DNA of 18,586 bases from RGIG3002 sp045546775 (GTDB lineage Bacteria > Bacillota > Clostridia > Lachnospirales > Lachnospiraceae). The first letter of the stretch is position 1; the number at the start of each line of letters is the position of its first letter. The stretch spans positions 1-18,586 of the forward strand of contig JAZQDM010000058.1 of the NCBI GenBank assembly GCA_045546775.1, read 5' to 3'. This document shows, piece after piece, positions 7,127-15,092 of this stretch. A program made the translations under genes and the position numbers. Below the pieces are notes generated by a model. The model saw only the letters and a program-made list of their open reading frames with translations. It did not search any database and had not been told where the DNA came from.

Positions 7127-8235
7127 GAGGTACTATGCGTGTTTTTGATAAATATACTTTTAACATAGTTGATAAGGTAAAATTTAAAGATACAAAGAAG
7201 TATCTGGATGATATGTTGACGGAGCTGGGCTTGCGCTATAACAATGTTGCCTTTACATTTCAAAAGTTCCTGACCAAGCTTGACAAAGTAACGGAAAAAT
7301 ATCCTAATTTGGACAAGTATCGTTATGGTTATTATCAATATAACGGGGAGGAAGTTTTGACAAGTCTTACGCCCAATTGGGCAAGTGGTGCAATTCATGC
7401 AGATCCGCAAGATTGGGATGCTATTTTTTCTGTTGTATCAAAAATTCCAAGAGGACTAAATATTATTCCGACACTCGCACTGGACCAGATAGACTGGTAT
7501 GGGGAAGGTGTGAAGGAAGCGGCGTTAAGTGTTCATGAAATCACGGAAAATAAAGCAGTATTGTGTAGCAACAGATTTGCCATAAATAGCCAGATTATTA
7601 TGGAAAGAGAGTACGACCACGGCAACAAATTTAATATTGTGCATGTTGTTGTTGAGGCAACAGCGCAAGATGAGCCGCGTGATACAACTGATATTATAAA
7701 AAAATTAGAACCTTATTTAGGCCAGCCGAGCAGTTGCGCAAGGATATGCAGATATCCTGTTGAACAAGACAAATGGTATGAAAAGAAAGCCGAGGAGTAC
7801 CGTAAAAAGTTGGATGCATTGACACGTGAGCTGTTTCCAAGAAAATGGACGGATGAAGAAGTATTTATACCTAATCTTGCAGACAAAAAGAAAATAAAAA
7901 ATGCATTCAAAGGAACTGATTTTGTGTTAGGAGACCGAAAAGGACTCTTGCCTAGATTAAATCGGGTTGTGTGTGTTGACAAATACAATCATCATTTTGA
8001 GGTATTGTTTGACCGGGAGCAATCGTCACCGGATTATTTTTACTTTTATATTTATATGACAGGTCACAATTTTACGATATATGGTACACAGAATGCAGCA
8101 TATGCTTCGTCAGAGGAAGAAGCTGTTACAATGCTTTCAAAAATTGCAAATATTTGCATGGAAATAAAAGAAGAGTATGGAGAGTTGTTGGCGAAAGATT
8201 TTGGTGCTACGCCGGAATGGTATACATATTCGTAA
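7123..8235 (+). CDS. Unknown soluble protein, translationally coupled to DUF3916
   Basis: This is a 370-aa protein with no signal peptide or membrane segment, and I do not recognise a family. It has an N-terminal charged helical part (1-65), a central mixed region with several tryptophans (about 85-130), and a helix of Lys/Glu (about 220-240). The C-terminal half includes FYFYIYMTGHNFTIYG and ends in a helix and an aromatic tail. The ATG at 7123 overlaps the stop of the DUF3916 gene (ATGA) and has a strong GAGGAGG five bases upstream. A second ATG at 7135 after GAGAGG is a possible alternative start. The overlap suggests the two proteins are made in fixed ratio and may work together. Confidence 0.75.
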   Translation: MRGTMRVFDKYTFNIVDKVKFKDTKKYLDDMLTELGLRYNNVAFTFQKFLTKLDKVTEKYPNLDKYRYGYYQYNGEEVLTSLTPNWASGAIHADPQDWDAIFSVVSKIPRGLNIIPTLALDQIDWYGEGVKEAALSVHEITENKAVLCSNRFAINSQIIMEREYDHGNKFNIVHVVVEATAQDEPRDTTDIIKKLEPYLGQPSSCARICRYPVEQDKWYEKKAEEYRKKLDALTRELFPRKWTDEEVFIPNLADKKKIKNAFKGTDFVLGDRKGLLPRLNRVVCVDKYNHHFEVLFDREQSSPDYFYFYIYMTGHNFTIYGTQNAAYASSEEEAVTMLSKIANICMEIKEEYGELLAKDFGATPEWYTYS

Positions 8236-8247
8236 ATGGAGGTACAC

Positions 8248-8901
8248 ATGAAAAATGGAAATAAGACCAGTATTATAGAGAAATATGGGAAAGCGAATAT
8301 ACTAATCGCTTCTATTTGCATATGTTTTCTAATTATAAATTCAATTATTGTGGATGCAACTGCTTTAGAGCAACTTTCCCCGAACAAACCAATCGCGTAC
8401 CTATTAAATTTTTTAGCCGGATGCGAAGGTAAATTAGGTGTCATAGGTTCGATGTCTAAGACTTTTGTTTTTCATCAAGGGCAATGGTGGAGACTTTTTA
8501 CACACATCTATTTACATGCCGGTGTTTTGCATATGGTTTTCAATATTTTTGCGCTGTTATTTGCCGGAAAAGTTGTCGAGAAGAAAATAGGGTGCATACG
8601 ATATCTTTTGCTTTTTAATCTGGTAGCAATAGTGAATGCGATAATTGTGTGTTTGATTTTTCCTGACAGCACATCTGTTGGTGCCTCTGCAGGTATATTC
8701 GGAATGATTGGTATAGTATGCGTGCTAATATGGAAAAAAGACGAAGAATGCAAGAAACTCCTAAAAAGGGGAGAGTTAATATATCTTATAGTTTTCACAT
8801 TATTGTCACTTGTGCTTGGTTTAGAGAGCTTTGTTACTCATCTTGTTGCATTTGTATTGGGTGATGTTATAGGATTTATTATTAAAAGGAATAACGAATA
8901 G
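8248..8901 (+). CDS. Rhomboid family intramembrane serine protease
   Basis: This is a 217-aa, six-helix membrane protein of the rhomboid family, which cleaves transmembrane substrates within the bilayer. Catalytic features are present: the HxxxN pair His95/Asn99 in LHMVFNIFAL, the nucleophile Ser147 in VGASAGIFG, and His198 in VTHLVAFVLG. The usual W-R-x-F-T-H motif stands before helix 2. The site reads G-A-S-A-G rather than the commoner G-A-S-G-A, which keeps the serine. The ATG at 8248 has GGAGG at 8239-8243; an in-frame ATG at 8236 lies on that site and is rejected. It starts 12 bases after the previous stop. Substrates are unknown; nearby membrane proteins and the lipoprotein are untested candidates. 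Confidence 0.92.
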   Translation: MKNGNKTSIIEKYGKANILIASICICFLIINSIIVDATALEQLSPNKPIAYLLNFLAGCEGKLGVIGSMSKTFVFHQGQWWRLFTHIYLHAGVLHMVFNIFALLFAGKVVEKKIGCIRYLLLFNLVAIVNAIIVCLIFPDSTSVGASAGIFGMIGIVCVLIWKKDEECKKLLKRGELIYLIVFTLLSLVLGLESFVTHLVAFVLGDVIGFIIKRNNE

Positions 8902-8930
8902 AATTGATTTTTTTAATTTGGGGAGGAAAA

Positions 8931-9632
8931 ATGAACAGAAAAGTTGCCGTAGTAACCGGTGCAAGTAGCGGTATAGGAAAAGCAATATGCAATTCATTGT
9001 TAAATAATAATTATGACGTGGTTGCAAATGGACGTTCCATAAAAAATGTATTTGAGGAATGCGAAAATATGTTGTTATGCGCGTCTGATTTATTGGAATC
9101 TTCAACAGCAGAACAATTACTCAATCTTACGTTGGAGAAGTATGGTCGGTGTGATGTAATATGCGTGAATGCAGGAGTAATTGAGTCTAACTCCATAGAA
9201 AACATTGACATTGACAAGATGTGTATGATGATGCGATTGAAAGTCGAAATGTCTTTTAGATTGATATACACTTTTTTAAAGTATTTTAAAAAGGTTGGCA
9301 AAGGACATGTTATTATAACATCCAGTGTAATGGGTACAAAAACAAGAGAAAATTCGGGTGCATATGCAGCTTGCAATTATGCATTAGAGGCTCTGGCAGA
9401 ATCGCTTAGAATGGAATTGGCGGATACGGATATTAAAATTACTTGTATTGAACCGGGGCTCGTAGAGACTAATCTACACCATGAATGGGAAGTGAAGCCA
9501 CAAGAATTGCTTCAAATTTCACATGCATTGAAGCCGGAAGATATCGCAAGTGCGGTTATGGATATTTTAAATATGCCGGATTATATTCGTGTACCGAAAT
9601 ATATGATTTTGCCGAAGGGGCATAAAATATAA
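8931..9632 (+). CDS. SDR-family oxidoreductase-like protein with altered active site
   Basis: This is a 233-aa classical short-chain dehydrogenase/reductase fold. The cofactor motif TGASSGIG is at 9-16, the NAG motif at 80-82, and the ITSSVMG strand carries the catalytic Ser (131/132). Tyr145 follows at the right distance, and a PG motif lies after the next strand. Instead of YxxxK, the active site reads Y145-A-A-C-N149, so the Lys that lowers the Tyr pKa is Asn. By eye, the helix-4 Asn also appears to be Lys104. Dinucleotide binding should remain but normal hydride-transfer chemistry is doubtful; it may be a regulatory or binding paralogue. The start at 8931 has GGGGAGG just upstream; a longer frame from 8904 is rejected. 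It is co-oriented with the rhomboid gene, 29 bases away. Confidence 0.88.
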   Translation: MNRKVAVVTGASSGIGKAICNSLLNNNYDVVANGRSIKNVFEECENMLLCASDLLESSTAEQLLNLTLEKYGRCDVICVNAGVIESNSIENIDIDKMCMMMRLKVEMSFRLIYTFLKYFKKVGKGHVIITSSVMGTKTRENSGAYAACNYALEALAESLRMELADTDIKITCIEPGLVETNLHHEWEVKPQELLQISHALKPEDIASAVMDILNMPDYIRVPKYMILPKGHKI

Positions 9633-9633
9633 T

Positions 9634-9650
9634 AACCTACATTTTAGGTT
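9634..9650 (+). other. Small hairpin between SDR and GNAT genes
   Basis: AACCTA (9634-9639) pairs with TAGGTT (9645-9650) around a CATTT loop, two bases after the SDR stop. No U-run follows, so termination would be weak. It may slow decay or partly uncouple the two genes. Confidence 0.35.
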
Positions 9651-9686
9651 CAAAATAATGTTTTACAATAAGAGAAGGAAAAAAAC

Positions 9687-10190
9687 ATGCTTAGATTAAG
9701 ACCTTACAAGCCGTGCGATGCACAAGTGATTGTTTCTTGGATAAAAGACGAAGTATCTTTTCGAAAGTGGTGCGCGGACCGGTTTGAGAAATACCCGATT
9801 ACTGCGCAGGATTTGAATGCGCATTATGATGAATTTGCAGATAGTGACAGCTTTTTTCAGATGACTGCATTTGACGAGACAGGCGTAGTGGGACACCTAA
9901 TTATGAGATTTCTTGATGATGAAAAGAAAACATTGCGCTTTGGATTTATTATCGTGGATAGTGAAAAACGCGACATGGGTTATGGAAAGCAGATGTTACA
10001 ATTGGCACTTCAATATGCCTTTGACATTTTAAAAGTTGAGAAAGTAACGTTGGGCGTTTTTGAAAATAATGAGTCGGCATATCATTGCTACAAGGCAGCA
10101 GGTTTCCGGGACGTTTTCACGGAAGAAGAGGAGTATTTCAGCATTCTGGGCGAGCAGTGGAAGTGTTTGGAGTTGGAGGTGACACTATGA
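9687..10190 (+). CDS. GNAT family N-acetyltransferase
   Basis: This is a 167-aa GNAT acetyltransferase that would transfer acetyl from acetyl-CoA to an amine or amino group. It starts with the LRLRPYKPCDA strand-helix. The acetyl-CoA pyrophosphate loop is visible as R95-D-M-G98-Y-G100-KQML after the FGFIIVDSEK strand. It ends with the ENNESAYHCYKAAGF segment typical of the fold. The substrate cannot be read from sequence; small-molecule, antibiotic or protein N-terminal targets are all possible. GAGAAGGA is the ribosome binding site. The TGA overlaps the ATG of the VanZ-like gene (ATGA), so the two are translationally coupled. Confidence 0.88.
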   Translation: MLRLRPYKPCDAQVIVSWIKDEVSFRKWCADRFEKYPITAQDLNAHYDEFADSDSFFQMTAFDETGVVGHLIMRFLDDEKKTLRFGFIIVDSEKRDMGYGKQMLQLALQYAFDILKVEKVTLGVFENNESAYHCYKAAGFRDVFTEEEEYFSILGEQWKCLELEVTL

Positions 10191-10726
10191 TTCAAATAAC
10201 ATACCAATCCACATTAATCATAATAACTATTATCTGGATTTTGATGAGAGTATTTATTTGTGCAAAAAATAGAAACATAAATTGGAAGCGGGAGCTACAG
10301 TTGCTTCTCGTATATATATGCATTATTGTCATTGCGAGGTTTACCTTCTTTCCTTTCGGAAAAGTCGATGGTAAGATACAGCCTTTGCTGTTTGAGGCAG
10401 CGAAAGCGTTTCTGTTTCGCATTAACCTAATACCGTTTGTGAACCTGCTGGATTATCCAAAGGTTAGTGAAGCCATGCTGAATCTTATTGGAAATACGAC
10501 GATGTTTATACCGGTCGGTGTCGTTTGGCCGGTTGTTTACAAGAAATTGAATACCCACAAAAAAGTCATCGCAGCAGGAGTAGGTTTTTCCCTGTGCATT
10601 GAGGTTTTGCAGCTTCCGTTTTATGACAGGGTAACGGATATCGATGACCTGATTTTGAATTCGTTTGGGTTTTTGCTGGGATACGGATTGTATGGTTTGG
10701 TAAGAAAAATAGCTCAAAAAAGGTAA
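10187..10726 (+). CDS. VanZ-like family membrane protein
   Basis: This is a 179-aa membrane protein with about five hydrophobic segments and the VanZ-like signature. The motif N99-L-I-G-N103 with MFIPVG follows a segment of the form LIPF, then E139-V-L-Q142, and R148-V-T-D-I-D153-D154-L-I-L-N158-SFGF. VanZ itself lowers teicoplanin susceptibility in vancomycin-resistance elements. Most chromosomal homologues have no assigned role. The start at 10187 overlaps the GNAT stop by four bases, with TTGGAGGTG just upstream. The frame is open back to 10085 but inside the GNAT gene. No other van genes are present, so glycopeptide resistance should not be assumed. Confidence 0.88.
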   Translation: MIQITYQSTLIIITIIWILMRVFICAKNRNINWKRELQLLLVYICIIVIARFTFFPFGKVDGKIQPLLFEAAKAFLFRINLIPFVNLLDYPKVSEAMLNLIGNTTMFIPVGVVWPVVYKKLNTHKKVIAAGVGFSLCIEVLQLPFYDRVTDIDDLILNSFGFLLGYGLYGLVRKIAQKR

Positions 10727-10760
10727 AACTGCTTAAAATTAGAAAATAGATATGTCTAAA

Positions 10761-10791
10761 TTGTATATTCCAAAAATGCAGACTGTATAAT
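10761..10791 (+). promoter_or_regulatory. Probable promoter for the second GNAT gene
   Basis: A perfect TATAAT (10786-10791) is preceded by TTGTAT (10761-10766) at 19 bases, a weak -35 with wide spacing. It lies in the 130-base gap after the VanZ-like gene and would start transcription near 10798, leaving a leader of about 58 nt. It is the clearest internal promoter before the one at 17707. Confidence 0.5.
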
Positions 10792-10856
10792 AAAATAGCT
10801 TATGCAGGCTATGCGTATCTATGAGAAAGTACATGAATGTCACATGGAGAATGAAC

Positions 10857-11390
10857 ATGAAAACCCCAACTTTACAAACAGACAGATTAATACTGCGTCC
10901 TTTTTGTGCGGAAGATGCACAAGATGTATTTGAAGGCTGGGAGAGCGATCCGGATGTGGCAAGATACATGTTTTGGACAAGTCACAACGACATTGAAAAA
11001 ACAAAGGAATGGCTTGCATTTGAAGTCGGTCAAATCGAAAAGGATGACTGGTATCGATTCGCGCTTGTCTTAAAAAATACAGGTGAGCTGATTGGTACAG
11101 CCCTCATCTACTACGAAGAGGAGGTAGCATGTTGGGAAATCGGTTACAATCTCGCAAAAAAATATTGGGGTAACGGTTATACCACGGAAGCCATGAAAAA
11201 GGTGCTTGCGTTTGCAAAAGCGGAGCTTGGTCTTTCACAAATTGTCGGCAGATATGCCAAAGAAAATCCGGCCTCCGGCAATGTAATGAGAAAACTTGGT
11301 TTTGAATTTGAAAAAAATATTCCATATGAGTGCAATGATGGTACAATAGAATTGGAAGGAATTCAATGCAGATTGCATTTGGTTCCGTAG
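10857..11390 (+). CDS. GNAT acetyltransferase, RimJ/RimL-like
   Basis: This is a 177-aa acetyltransferase of the RimJ/RimL branch of GNAT. It has the standard start TDRLILRPFCAEDA, a GELIGTALIYY strand, the EIGYNLAKKYWGNGYTTEAM acetyl-CoA loop (W104-G-N-G107), and ENPASGNVMRKLGFEFE near the end. Family members acetylate ribosomal protein N-termini, amino acids or antibiotics; which applies here is unknown. The ATG at 10857 is supported by GGAG at 10846-10849, seven bases before it. ATGs at 10821, 10833 and 10851 are less well placed. It is unlike the GNAT at 9687 outside the CoA loop, so it is not a recent duplicate. Confidence 0.9.
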   Translation: MKTPTLQTDRLILRPFCAEDAQDVFEGWESDPDVARYMFWTSHNDIEKTKEWLAFEVGQIEKDDWYRFALVLKNTGELIGTALIYYEEEVACWEIGYNLAKKYWGNGYTTEAMKKVLAFAKAELGLSQIVGRYAKENPASGNVMRKLGFEFEKNIPYECNDGTIELEGIQCRLHLVP

Positions 11391-11432
11391 GAAACACGAA
11401 GGATAACGTGAAAAACTTAGGAGAGAACGTAC

Positions 11433-11957
11433 ATGAGATTGTTTGATTTGGCGAAAACAAAAAGCGAATCGGCACAACCGAACACCGGTCAGGTGATAGA
11501 GCCGGAGAAGCCTGTGACACAGCCACAACCGGTTGAACCTGCAGTTCAGCAAACCGCGCAACAAGTAAATCAGCCTGTAGCGCAGCCGACAGGCAAAGAA
11601 TTGATGAAACAAAGATGGAAAAATGCATATAGAGCTCGACCCAGTGCATATGAAAATGTAGAGGATGGTACGGTATTGATGGGATTTGCCCTTACCGAGG
11701 ATACCGACTCACTTTTTCCCGTTTCACCGGAAAAGCAGTGGGGTCTTGAGGGGAGAATTATTAGCAAGTGGATGATTAGTATGGTCAGTCTGACGAACCC
11801 ACAAGGGGGGATCATTGGCCAGATGGAATATCAGGAAGCCTTAAAACGTCTTCGCCCGTATATGATAGCACGGGGCGGTGAGTGGGTGCTCATTCGTGCC
11901 ATGACTCATGCAGAATTGGATAATCTATTTGACGGATTACCTCGAATGATGTTTTAA
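11433..11957 (+). CDS. Unknown protein with Pro/Gln-rich linker
   Basis: This 174-aa protein has three parts. There is a short N-terminus (MRLFDLAKTK), a low-complexity linker rich in Pro, Gln, Val and Ala (about 16-53, with repeated QP, PVEP and QQ units), and a compact C-terminal domain (about 56-174). The C-terminal domain includes SPEKQWGLEGRIISKWM and ends in THAELDNLFDGLPRMMF. There is no signal peptide or membrane segment, so the protein should be cytosolic. The linker suggests the first ten residues act as a tag or binding peptide tethered to the domain. The family is not recognised. A TTAGGAGAG ribosome binding site precedes the ATG; the gene follows the GNAT by 42 bases. Confidence 0.72.
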   Translation: MRLFDLAKTKSESAQPNTGQVIEPEKPVTQPQPVEPAVQQTAQQVNQPVAQPTGKELMKQRWKNAYRARPSAYENVEDGTVLMGFALTEDTDSLFPVSPEKQWGLEGRIISKWMISMVSLTNPQGGIIGQMEYQEALKRLRPYMIARGGEWVLIRAMTHAELDNLFDGLPRMMF

Positions 11958-11988
11958 TAGTTATAGAAGTAATGGAGGAAAAAGTAGG

Positions 11989-12639
11989 ATGAGATGTATA
12001 TTTATGCATGGCTTAGGTCAAAACAGCTCAAATTGGGAAGATGTTGTAAACCTTTTGACTGTGAGACCGGAGTGTGAGAGACCGGACTGGGTTCAGTTTC
12101 TGAAAGGGAAAGAAGTTACATATGAAAACTTATATCGTGAGTTTTGTAAGTATTGTAACAAATACGAAGGCCCGGTTAATTTGTGTGGACTGTCGTTAGG
12201 CGGATTGCTTTGTTTGAATTTTGCGATTGACCACCCGGACAAAGTGAATTCATTAGTATTGGTTGGAACACAATACAAAATGTCAGACAAAATTTTGAAG
12301 TTCCAGAGCTTGTTTTTACGTTTTATGCCGGGTTCCATGTTTGATGCTATGGGATTTGCAAAAAAAGACTATATGTCCCTGTCTCAGACAATGATGAAAA
12401 TTGATTTTAGCAAGGACTTAGAAAAAGTAAGTTGTCCGGCACTTGTTATGTATGGCAAGAAAGACAAAGGCAGTAGAAAACCTGCCGAGGAATTAGCAGC
12501 AGGATTACTTGATGCAAAGCTTAAAGTTATCGAAGATTCCGGTCATGAAATTAATGTAGATAAACCGGAAGAAACTGCGTTAGCGTTAAACAATTTTTAC
12601 TCATTTGTAGAAAGGCATAATCGTCGTGCAGTCAGATAA
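11989..12639 (+). CDS. Alpha/beta hydrolase
   Basis: This is a 216-aa alpha/beta-hydrolase with a complete catalytic triad. The oxyanion-loop HGLGQNS is at the first strand (7-13), the nucleophile is Ser69 in CGLSLGG, the acid is probably Asp159 in YGKKDKGS, and the base is His186 in DSGHEIN. There is no secretion signal. A small cap lies between strands (about 100-140), with several Met and Phe residues suggesting a hydrophobic substrate such as an ester or lactone. GGAGG lies ten bases before the ATG. The 3' end overlaps the MATE exporter gene by 14 bases, so translation is probably coupled. Confidence 0.9.
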   Translation: MRCIFMHGLGQNSSNWEDVVNLLTVRPECERPDWVQFLKGKEVTYENLYREFCKYCNKYEGPVNLCGLSLGGLLCLNFAIDHPDKVNSLVLVGTQYKMSDKILKFQSLFLRFMPGSMFDAMGFAKKDYMSLSQTMMKIDFSKDLEKVSCPALVMYGKKDKGSRKPAEELAAGLLDAKLKVIEDSGHEINVDKPEETALALNNFYSFVERHNRRAVR

Positions 12640-13936
12640 TCATTTTTATGGCAAAGAAAAAATAAGTAGAATATTAATAAAGATAGCACCGCCGGTCATG
12701 TTGGCACAACTGATTCAGGCACTCTACAACATTGTAGACAGCTACTTTATCGGCAAATACACGGAAAGCGGTCTTACGGCGCTTTCCGTTATTTATCCTA
12801 TGCAACTTTTGATGATAGCGCTTGCAGTCGGTACAGGTGTTGGAATCAACACAAGCGTGGCATTTCATCTCGGTACAAAAAAGAATAAAAAAGCGGAAGA
12901 GATTGCCGGAATGGGCACACCGCTGGCGATAGCTATGTGGCTGATTTTTGCAGTTGCATGCTTTTTTTTGATGCCCGCATATGCAAAAATGTCCACCGAT
13001 TCGCAGGCAGTGATAGATGATGTAATTGTGTACGGCAGAATTGTATGTGTGTTTAGCATAGGACTGTTTTTGGAAAGCATATGGACAAAAGTGTTGCAGG
13101 CAAACGGTGATATGAAAACACCGATGATTGCACAAATAGCCGGAGCAATTACCAATATTTTGTTGGACCCGTTGTTGATTTTTGGAGTTGGTCCATTGCC
13201 GGAAATGGGCATAGCCGGTGCAGCTATCGCTACTGTGGCAGGACAAGCCGTGGCAGCGCTCATTGTTATGCCAAGAGGATTCCGCAGATCTCCTCATATC
13301 AAAACATATCCGGCAGGCATCAAAGAGATTTACAAACTTGGTACACCTAATATTTTGATGCAGTCGGCGTACACGTTTTATATTTTGGGATTGAATTTGA
13401 TTTTGGCGCAATTTTCAGATCAGGCCGTTACGGCGCTTGGGTTGTATTACAAGTGGCAGACGTTTTTCTTTATCCCGCTTGGGGCATTACAAACTTGCAT
13501 TGTTCCGGTTGTGAGCTTTAACTATGCGGCCGGTATGCATGACCGCTGCAAAAAAACGCTCTCTACGTCGGTTCTTTGGGGCATGTGTCTTATGTTTATT
13601 GGGACACTTTGCTTTGAATTTGTGCCGTCGCAAATGCTTGCCGTATTTACAAATGACATGCGCGTCATTACAATAGGAAGTGTAGGATTTCGGTTTATCG
13701 GTGTCAGCTTTATTCCGATGGTGACATCGCTTATATTCCCGGTATATTTTCAGGCAATCGGCAGTGCGCTAAAAAGCTCTTTGCTTACCATTATCCGTAC
13801 AGTTGTGTTGTTCGTGCCGTTGGGATATTTGTTCTCGCGATTTGGACTTACACTTTTTTGGCTCACATTTCCGGTGACAGAGCTTTTGACATCGCTTGTC
13901 GGAGGAATCTTTTATTGTAAGAGCAAAAGGGTGTAG
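12626..13936 (+). CDS. MATE family efflux transporter
   Basis: This is a 436-aa multidrug-and-toxin-extrusion (MATE) transporter of the plasma membrane, with twelve predicted helices in two related halves. The first helix region holds APPVMLAQLIQALYNIVDSY. The second half repeats a similar pattern from LGTPNILMQSAY. The length is normal for the family. Members export cationic drugs or metabolites using Na+ or H+ gradients; the substrate here is unknown. The start is taken as the GTG at 12626, ten bases after AAAGG, because the next Met (codon 25) would remove part of helix 1. The gene overlaps the hydrolase and is followed after 15 bases by a glycosyltransferase, suggesting a modify-and-export unit. 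Confidence 0.92.
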   Translation: MQSDNHFYGKEKISRILIKIAPPVMLAQLIQALYNIVDSYFIGKYTESGLTALSVIYPMQLLMIALAVGTGVGINTSVAFHLGTKKNKKAEEIAGMGTPLAIAMWLIFAVACFFLMPAYAKMSTDSQAVIDDVIVYGRIVCVFSIGLFLESIWTKVLQANGDMKTPMIAQIAGAITNILLDPLLIFGVGPLPEMGIAGAAIATVAGQAVAALIVMPRGFRRSPHIKTYPAGIKEIYKLGTPNILMQSAYTFYILGLNLILAQFSDQAVTALGLYYKWQTFFFIPLGALQTCIVPVVSFNYAAGMHDRCKKTLSTSVLWGMCLMFIGTLCFEFVPSQMLAVFTNDMRVITIGSVGFRFIGVSFIPMVTSLIFPVYFQAIGSALKSSLLTIIRTVVLFVPLGYLFSRFGLTLFWLTFPVTELLTSLVGGIFYCKSKRV

Positions 13937-13951
13937 GGGAAAGGGCAGCAG

Positions 13952-15091
13952 ATGAAAGTTTTATTTATCAATCTTCCGTATTATGGACATGTTGTGCCGA
14001 CAATAGGGCTCGTACAGGAATTATTAAAAAAGAACTGTGAAGTCACATACGTCATGCCTTTTGGCTGGGAAGATAAGGTGAAAGAGAGCGGTGCGCTTTT
14101 TGTTGGCTATCCGGCTTCTTCTAAACTTTCCGAACAAATCAAAAATGCATATCAGGTTGCCGAACGTATTATCAAAGATTACGATATTGTTGTTTATGAG
14201 CAATTTTTCTTTTTGGGAAAACACTTGGCAGAAAAATATCAGAAACCGGCAGTCCGCATTTTTACAGCGCCGGTAACAAATGCTACTTTGATGAAGGAAT
14301 ACATAAATGCCGGAGGAGCACTTGGAATCTTTAAGTGTAAGTGGATTGCAAAAGCGTGGACAAAAGAAGTGGCAGCAGGCGTATCCTTAAAAACACAGAG
14401 CTGGCTCGATGAGATTGTGGAAAATCCACCGGGCCTTAATTTGGTATATACACAGGAGGATTATCAACCTTATGTGGAAGATTTTCCGAGAGAGCAATAC
14501 AAATTTCTGGGCGCTTCTGTTTATGAGAGAAACGAATCAGCACCGGAGTTTATGAGTGATTTTAACGTTCCGGTCATTTATATTTCTCTTGGGACAATAG
14601 TAAAAGGCGCAACATCATTTTTCAAAAAGTGCATACAGGCATTTCAAAATGAGCAGGTGGAAGTCATTTTGTCAGTCGGAAAAAACTTTGATATAAACAA
14701 GCTTGGAACAATCCCGGATAACTTTCATGTGTATCACTTTGTGCCCCAAATTTCAGCCTTGAAGATAGCAGATGTTTTTGTGACACACGGTGGCATGAAC
14801 AGTGTGTCGGAAGCACTTGTGCATGGTGTGCCGATGGTTGTCATACCGTTTATGGCAGACCAACCGACAAATGCACGCCGTGTGGAAGAATTAGGTTTAG
14901 GCAAGCAACTGGCATACAAAAAGATGGATAGTCAAGCATTGCGCGATACTACAGTTTCTGTTATGACAGATAAAAATATTTTGGAAAATGTCGATTTGAT
15001 GAAAGAAAAAATGTCCGAGTGCCCTGGCAATGCAGGCGGTGCGCGGATGATATGCGAGTATTATAGAAGTTGTATGGAGGGAGAGAACTAA
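13952..15091 (+). CDS. Family 1 glycosyltransferase (MGT/UGT-like)
   Basis: This is a 379-aa GT-B fold enzyme of the GT1 (UDP-glycosyltransferase, macrolide-type) family. It starts VLFINLPYYGHVVPTIGLVQ, with the His that follows G in the acceptor-binding loop. The donor-binding block lies at about 279-310: H279-GGMNSVSEAL, HGVPMVVIPF and D303-Q304 followed by N-A-R-R. Such enzymes glycosylate lipophilic small molecules, including macrolides and terpenoids, or lipids. Which of these applies here cannot be told. AAGGG is the ribosome binding site, six bases before the ATG. It follows the MATE exporter gene by 15 bases and precedes a small membrane protein gene by one base, so it is in an operon. 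Confidence 0.9.
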   Translation: MKVLFINLPYYGHVVPTIGLVQELLKKNCEVTYVMPFGWEDKVKESGALFVGYPASSKLSEQIKNAYQVAERIIKDYDIVVYEQFFFLGKHLAEKYQKPAVRIFTAPVTNATLMKEYINAGGALGIFKCKWIAKAWTKEVAAGVSLKTQSWLDEIVENPPGLNLVYTQEDYQPYVEDFPREQYKFLGASVYERNESAPEFMSDFNVPVIYISLGTIVKGATSFFKKCIQAFQNEQVEVILSVGKNFDINKLGTIPDNFHVYHFVPQISALKIADVFVTHGGMNSVSEALVHGVPMVVIPFMADQPTNARRVEELGLGKQLAYKKMDSQALRDTTVSVMTDKNILENVDLMKEKMSECPGNAGGARMICEYYRSCMEGEN

Positions 15092-15092
15092 A

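Noticed and set aside
10187..10726. Glycopeptide (vancomycin/teicoplanin) resistance locus
   Set aside because: Only a VanZ-like gene is present; the ligase, dehydrogenase, dipeptidase and sensor genes of van operons are absent.
11104..11649. Minus-strand open frames of 125-181 codons
   Set aside because: They span the end of the GNAT gene and the start of the Pro/Gln-rich protein on the other strand. Their composition mirrors the repeats of that linker and no start signals exist.
12674..13411. A 245-codon open frame on the minus strand
   Set aside because: It lies antisense inside the MATE exporter gene, is rich in Cys, His and Gln as expected for a reverse frame, and has no ribosome binding site.
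12626..15091. A complete antibiotic biosynthesis cluster around the glycosyltransferase
   Set aside because: No polyketide synthase, peptide synthetase, lanthipeptide enzyme or precursor is present, so only modification and export can be argued.
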